Origin: Cytophagaceae bacterium
Lineage (GTDB): Bacteria > Bacteroidota > Bacteroidia > Cytophagales > Cytophagaceae
Assembly: GCA_014376985.1 (NCBI GenBank)
Contig: JACMQM010000384.1
Coordinates: forward strand, 1 to 35,698
Direction: 5' to 3'
Length of the DNA: 35,698 nucleotides
Position 1 is the stretch's first letter. Every line of letters begins with the position of its first letter. Position numbers and translations under genes: made by a program. The notes under the pieces are model-generated. The model worked only from the letters and a program-made list of their open reading frames with translations. It was not told the DNA's origin and ran no database searches. Shown in pieces: positions 32,316 through 35,698 of this stretch.

Positions 32316-32789
32316 TTAGCTTAAATACCTTCTTAGCACCCAGGCTGTTGTTTCATGTTGTTCCATGATTCCTGTTAGGAAATCAATAGTTCCAGCATCC
32401 TTATTTTTAGTGTCCGATTCTTCTATATCTTTCCTTAATTCGCGGATGACTACTTCGTGATCACTCAACAGTTCTTTCATCATTTCCTTTTGGGAAGGAT
32501 ATTTGTTATCAGATTCTTTAAGTCTGGAGTGGTGAATGAACTCTTTCATCGTACCGATGGTCTTACCACCTAGTTTATTGATTCGTTCTGCAATCAGATC
32601 AATGGTTTCTTCCAGCTCTGTATATTGGGCTTGGAATAGTTTGTGAAGCTCCATAAAACTTTCACCTGATACATTCCAGTGAAACTTTCTGGTTTTAATG
32701 TATAAGGTCATTTCATCTGATAAAGCGATGGAAAGTAAATGAATACTCTTATCAAGGTTTTTTTCTGTGATTCCTATTTTGGGTTTCAT
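32316..32789 (-). CDS. dps: Dps family DNA-protecting ferritin
   Basis: The 157-aa product has the Dps ferroxidase signature: KFHWNVSGESFMELHKLF with His37 and His49, then IDLIAERI with Asp64 and Glu68. Dps proteins form 12-subunit shells whose metal sites lie between subunits, oxidise Fe(II) with hydrogen peroxide and store iron; many also bind DNA. The N-terminal tail has lysines (MKPKIGITEKNLDK), compatible with DNA binding. It belongs to a minus-strand stress group with SHOCT and BON genes. Confidence 0.93.
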   Translation of the reverse strand: MKPKIGITEKNLDKSIHLLSIALSDEMTLYIKTRKFHWNVSGESFMELHKLFQAQYTELEETIDLIAERINKLGGKTIGTMKEFIHHSRLKESDNKYPSQKEMMKELLSDHEVVIRELRKDIEESDTKNKDAGTIDFLTGIMEQHETTAWVLRRYLS

Positions 32790-32841
32790 TGGTTCTTAGA
32801 TTTAGTGACTGGAAATGAAAGGCTATAAGTTTGAGACACGA

Positions 32842-33228
32842 TTATTCTACGATTGAGTAATCGTATTCAACAACCAATTCATTGTCTACATCCCATACAT
32901 CTAATGCATTCCATGTTATTCTGGCAGCTTCTGTTTTTTGGTATAATGATTTCAAGGTACCCGTTAGTGTTACTTCAGTGGCAATTTCATTGTCGTTTTT
33001 ACTCCATGAATTGCCAAAGTTAATTTCTATTTTCTCTACTACAGCTTTTACTTCTGCAACATTTCTGGCGGCACTTTCAGCCTCTATTTTTTTAGAATAA
33101 CTATTTACTGTTCCTGTCAGTGTGATGACACCGTCTTGAGCGATAACACCGATCTCTGCGGCTTTCAATAAAGGTTCCCATTTTATGGCATCCTGAACGT
33201 CTTTTTGTAAGGTTTCATTGCTTTTCAT
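32842..33228 (-). CDS. BON-domain protein, apparently shortened by internal deletion
   Basis: From the ATG at 33228 (MKSNETLQKDVQDAIKW) the product has 128 aa. One full BON domain spans about 5-70 (VITLTGTVNSYSKKIEAESA, VKAVVEKIEI). Then NDNEIATEV, which starts the second BON domain in related proteins as I remember them, is joined directly to TLTGTLKSLYQKTEAARITW and DVWDVDNELVVEYDY, which normally end the third. Full-length relatives have three BON domains and about 215-220 aa, so the middle part seems lost in frame. BON proteins of this kind are cytosolic or periplasmic stress proteins; no signal peptide is seen. Upstream codons from 33294 are not convincing as coding. Confidence 0.82.
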   Translation of the reverse strand: MKSNETLQKDVQDAIKWEPLLKAAEIGVIAQDGVITLTGTVNSYSKKIEAESAARNVAEVKAVVEKIEINFGNSWSKNDNEIATEVTLTGTLKSLYQKTEAARITWNALDVWDVDNELVVEYDYSIVE

Positions 33229-33344
33229 ATTTCTGTTATTGCATGCTGCAATGAGTTTCGCAACAGTATAAATGTGAGTATTATAATTAAACATGATGTT
33301 ACAAATTTTTGAATATAAGTATCAACATTCACACATCATAAATA

Positions 33345-34691
33345 TTAAAAACCTATTGAAGCTTCCAGTATAAATCCGTCAAATTTTCCACCGGATCGAA
33401 TATCAGTCGATAAGAAATTTTGGTATTGTTGGTTTACGTATTCTCCTTTAAGCATTATATTTTTGGTGATGAACCATCCCACTGAAGCTGCCGCACGATT
33501 GATAGTAATGTCATTGGTGTTGAATGCTTGTCTTGTGGTTAAAGAATTATAACGTAGACCAACCCAGAAGTTTTCTTTTCCTTGTGGAAATCGATAAATG
33601 ATATCAGCTGCATATTGGGTAGCCTTGCGCATCTCTTTTTCAGTGATCAATCTTCCTTGAGCCATTTCAAATGTTCCAAATAATTCTAAACCTTTGTATT
33701 TAATAAACGGGTTAATCATAAACGTATTGACCTGTTGGCTAAACTGTGGATTATGTCTTCCAGACCATGCATTGCCATCAGAAGTGGCAAGCGTATTTTC
33801 CATCACATAGAAATAGTGCGAGCCGGTTCTGTCTCCGAAAAATAAGGTGTTGTTATTTGCACTACGAACAGAATAAACTGATCCTGTAATCCTAAATCTT
33901 AAGTCTTCTGTTAATTGTTTGTCGTATCCTACTTTACCATGAAAGGCAGGTGGGTAGGCATTGGCTTTTCCAGTGGCAGAGTCTATCTTGGTTGAAGTAA
34001 CTACTGTCGGATTTAGCTCTCCATTGGTTATACCTACCATGGCCATTAATCCGTTTTTATTGTGGTAATAAACTTCGCCTCCAATTTCTGTTGTAAATTC
34101 GTCCATAATATAATTTTCGACAAATGGATTATAAATGGCGTTACCCCCATCACTTCTTCTGAAATGCTGATCTCCATAATCTACTTCATAATCGCCGACC
34201 TTTATAGTAAAGTTTTGCATGAGTCTGTCAATAAAAATACTTTTTAGAAAAGTAAGTTTGTCAAACTGTATGTAACCTCCTTTAACCCATACTTCCTGAT
34301 GATGACGAGCCGATAAATACATGGTCATATTCAACCGTATACCATCATATAGCTGTGCATCGATATTTAGGTTAGCCATGGCAAGATTAAATCCATTGTT
34401 AATTCCAATCAGTTTATTAGTATTGACGCCATTTGCATCATAGACTGGGGTAGCATTGTTTTGATGATTTAAGCCTTGGAAGTCTTGAGTAAAATTTCCA
34501 CCCACTCTTACTTTGATTCCATCAAATACGTTCGTATCTATTTTCGTAGTTTCATAGGTGTTTATACCTGTTTGGTTATTAGGACGAAAATATTGCAAAG
34601 GAGCTTGTTGAGCATTTACTGAGAGACTCACAGTTAATGCAACTATAAGTAATGCAACCTTGATTGACTTTTTGGGTAGGAGTTGATTCAT
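33345..34691 (-). CDS. Outer-membrane beta-barrel protein, porin-like
   Basis: Starting at the ATG at 34691 gives 448 aa with a signal peptide (MNQLLPKKSIKVALLIVALT then VSLSVNAQ). A longer frame from 34757 would bury the signal and is rejected. The mature chain alternates polar and hydrophobic residues in short strands, is rich in Asn, Tyr, Gly and Thr, has no cysteines, and ends in a typical barrel signature (FDGFILEASIGF, terminal Phe). Motifs such as FKVGDYEVDYGDQHFRRSD-like text (IKVGDYEVDYGDQHF) point to a porin-type barrel; the substrate is unknown. It starts 16 bp after the YceI gene ends, so the two are probably one unit. Confidence 0.8.
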   Translation of the reverse strand: MNQLLPKKSIKVALLIVALTVSLSVNAQQAPLQYFRPNNQTGINTYETTKIDTNVFDGIKVRVGGNFTQDFQGLNHQNNATPVYDANGVNTNKLIGINNGFNLAMANLNIDAQLYDGIRLNMTMYLSARHHQEVWVKGGYIQFDKLTFLKSIFIDRLMQNFTIKVGDYEVDYGDQHFRRSDGGNAIYNPFVENYIMDEFTTEIGGEVYYHNKNGLMAMVGITNGELNPTVVTSTKIDSATGKANAYPPAFHGKVGYDKQLTEDLRFRITGSVYSVRSANNNTLFFGDRTGSHYFYVMENTLATSDGNAWSGRHNPQFSQQVNTFMINPFIKYKGLELFGTFEMAQGRLITEKEMRKATQYAADIIYRFPQGKENFWVGLRYNSLTTRQAFNTNDITINRAAASVGWFITKNIMLKGEYVNQQYQNFLSTDIRSGGKFDGFILEASIGF

Positions 34692-34707
34692 TGAAGTAGC
34701 TTTGGGC

Positions 34708-35313
34708 TTAGTTTGAGACCATGAAATTCGTTTTAAAATGTATTGTGACCTCGTCACCGGTTTTTAGTGTTCCTAAAAGCGCTGTAGGTGGTTCTATACC
34801 ATAATCTGTCATTTTAATCTTCTTTGATCCTTCGAATGTCATCTTGCGACGTTCTTCCATGAACAGATGTACTTGCATGTCGATCGGTTTGGTTACACCG
34901 GCAATAGTCAGGTTAGCTTTTACGGTAAATGATTTTTCATGAGCTTCTAATTTAATGGCTTCAATAGGATTTGTAAGAGTGAAAATAATATCAGGATTGT
35001 TATCTGCTTTCAATGCCTTATAAGTATTATGATTCATGATTGATCCTTCTTCGCTTATAATCGATTTTACATTGAATCGTATATCGATTTTATTTAAATC
35101 GAAACTTTTATCTGTGTTCCATATTACTTCAGCGTTGCCTGATACGATTTCTACTTTTTCATCCCACTCATGTAAGTTAGACGTGCCATGAATAGTAATC
35201 GCATAATCTTTGGTGAGAGTATATGTATTTTTAATGAAAGCAGCAGCGCTTATGAAAATGATGGCAATGATCATTAAAATGTAATTTTTAAACTGCCTTG
35301 TTTTTTCTTTCAT
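34708..35313 (-). CDS. YceI family protein
   Basis: The 201-aa product has an N-terminal hydrophobic segment (YILMIIAIIFISAAAFI, about 11-27), a signal peptide or anchor. The YceI lipocalin-like barrel follows: YAITIHGTSNLHEWDEKVE, IRFNVKSI, MNHNTYKALKADNNPDIIF, KANLTIAGVTKPIDM and MTDYGIEPPTALLGTLKTGD. YceI proteins are periplasmic and bind isoprenoid-type lipids such as polyprenyl pyrophosphates or quinones. It lies directly upstream of the porin-like gene, which may suggest transport of a lipid-like compound, but YceI genes have varied neighbours. Confidence 0.9.
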   Translation of the reverse strand: MKEKTRQFKNYILMIIAIIFISAAAFIKNTYTLTKDYAITIHGTSNLHEWDEKVEIVSGNAEVIWNTDKSFDLNKIDIRFNVKSIISEEGSIMNHNTYKALKADNNPDIIFTLTNPIEAIKLEAHEKSFTVKANLTIAGVTKPIDMQVHLFMEERRKMTFEGSKKIKMTDYGIEPPTALLGTLKTGDEVTIHFKTNFMVSN

Positions 35314-35698
35314 AGATGATATTTTTAATTGTGTTTAACTACAATGGATTACAGGATATTTTTTTTGTAATAAGATGGATCGATTTCAATGATGTAGTTT
35401 AATCACTACACTAAGTAAAGTTAATGACTAAGCCATCAGGTGTTTTATATAACAGTTGAAATAAGTATCATCATTCACTGATTAAGAAGTGCTTTAATTG
35501 TTTTCTTAAGAATGGATGTCATTTGAAAAATAGAAATCTATAGCCTATTTAAAAATTTAGAATTAGTGACTTAGTTCCCATAATATAGATTTTTATAGGT
35601 CATTGGTTGATGTGTTACCATTAAATCAATAAGAGATTTCCAAGCAGGTTTCTTGCTGTACCTATTGTTAAACCTAAAACAAAACTCATCTAGATATC
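35314..35698. other. Gene-free end of the window
   Basis: No convincing coding sequence is seen. It should contain the promoter of the YceI/porin unit on the minus strand. A small dyad (TGTAGT, six bases, ACTACA) lies at 35393-35410. Confidence 0.4.

Noticed and set aside
1-35698. tRNA, rRNA, CRISPR array or transposase
   Set aside because: No cloverleaf-like sequence, rRNA segment, regularly spaced identical repeats or transposase-like product was recognised on either strand.

Overview
The window looks like a stretch of a Bacteroidota chromosome. By eye it is AT-rich, with weak Shine-Dalgarno sequences, and the families are typical of that phylum: Bacteroidota-style Crp/Fnr, BON, YceI, SHOCT and MauE proteins, and a dispersed intergenic repeat of a kind I associate with it. 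A Chitinophagaceae or Sphingobacteriales relative is plausible, but I cannot place it more closely. I saw no rRNA, tRNA, CRISPR array, transposase or phage gene.

Left part (1-6609), all minus strand. Read from right to left: a Crp/Fnr-type regulator, a perfect 18-bp palindrome, a fatty-acid hydroxylase/sterol desaturase-type membrane enzyme, a ketoacyl synthase III fused to a heme-oxygenase-like di-iron domain, a 299-aa protein of unknown family, a 92-aa helical protein, a 2OG-Fe(II) dioxygenase and the start of a RetSat/phytoene-dehydrogenase-type flavoenzyme. One carbon-carbon bond-forming domain beside four potential redox activities suggests an uncharacterised oxidative lipid or polyene-like pathway. 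This is the best candidate here for an undescribed system. Heptad-repeat arrays in inverted pairs begin exactly at the stop codons of two of these genes.

Middle (6733-13775). A NAPE-PLD-like metallo-beta-lactamase-fold hydrolase, two small genes, a copper group (HMA-MauE membrane protein and a 16-cysteine copper-storage bundle protein around a divergent 25-bp dyad), a YciE ferritin-like protein, then DUF763, DUF72 and a Nei/Fpg-type glycosylase. Three genes here keep their frame but carry premature stops: HMA-MauE (one TAA), DUF763 (one TAA) and a 101-codon gene (four stops, no indel).

DNA-repair cassette (13776-19632, minus). Metallophosphoesterase, Lhr-type helicase, ATP-dependent DNA ligase and MBL/beta-CASP exonuclease: the four-gene 'ligase-associated' set. 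A structured repeat, nearly identical to one at 3231-3317, lies between ligase and helicase. The two copies differ by compensatory changes in two helices.

Right part (19633-35698). An AT-rich segment holds an NmrA-like gene followed by a dyad-rich element that may be attC-like. Then come envelope and stress genes: DJ-1/PfpI, OsmC, two L,D-transpeptidases, D-lactate dehydrogenase, Mg2+ P-type ATPase, an MDR reductase, a His-rich periplasmic protein, SHOCT, Dps, a BON protein apparently shortened by internal deletion, a porin-like barrel and YceI. A decayed membrane-protein gene lies at 25691-26189. Together these suggest adaptation to metal, oxidative, aldehyde and low-oxygen stress.
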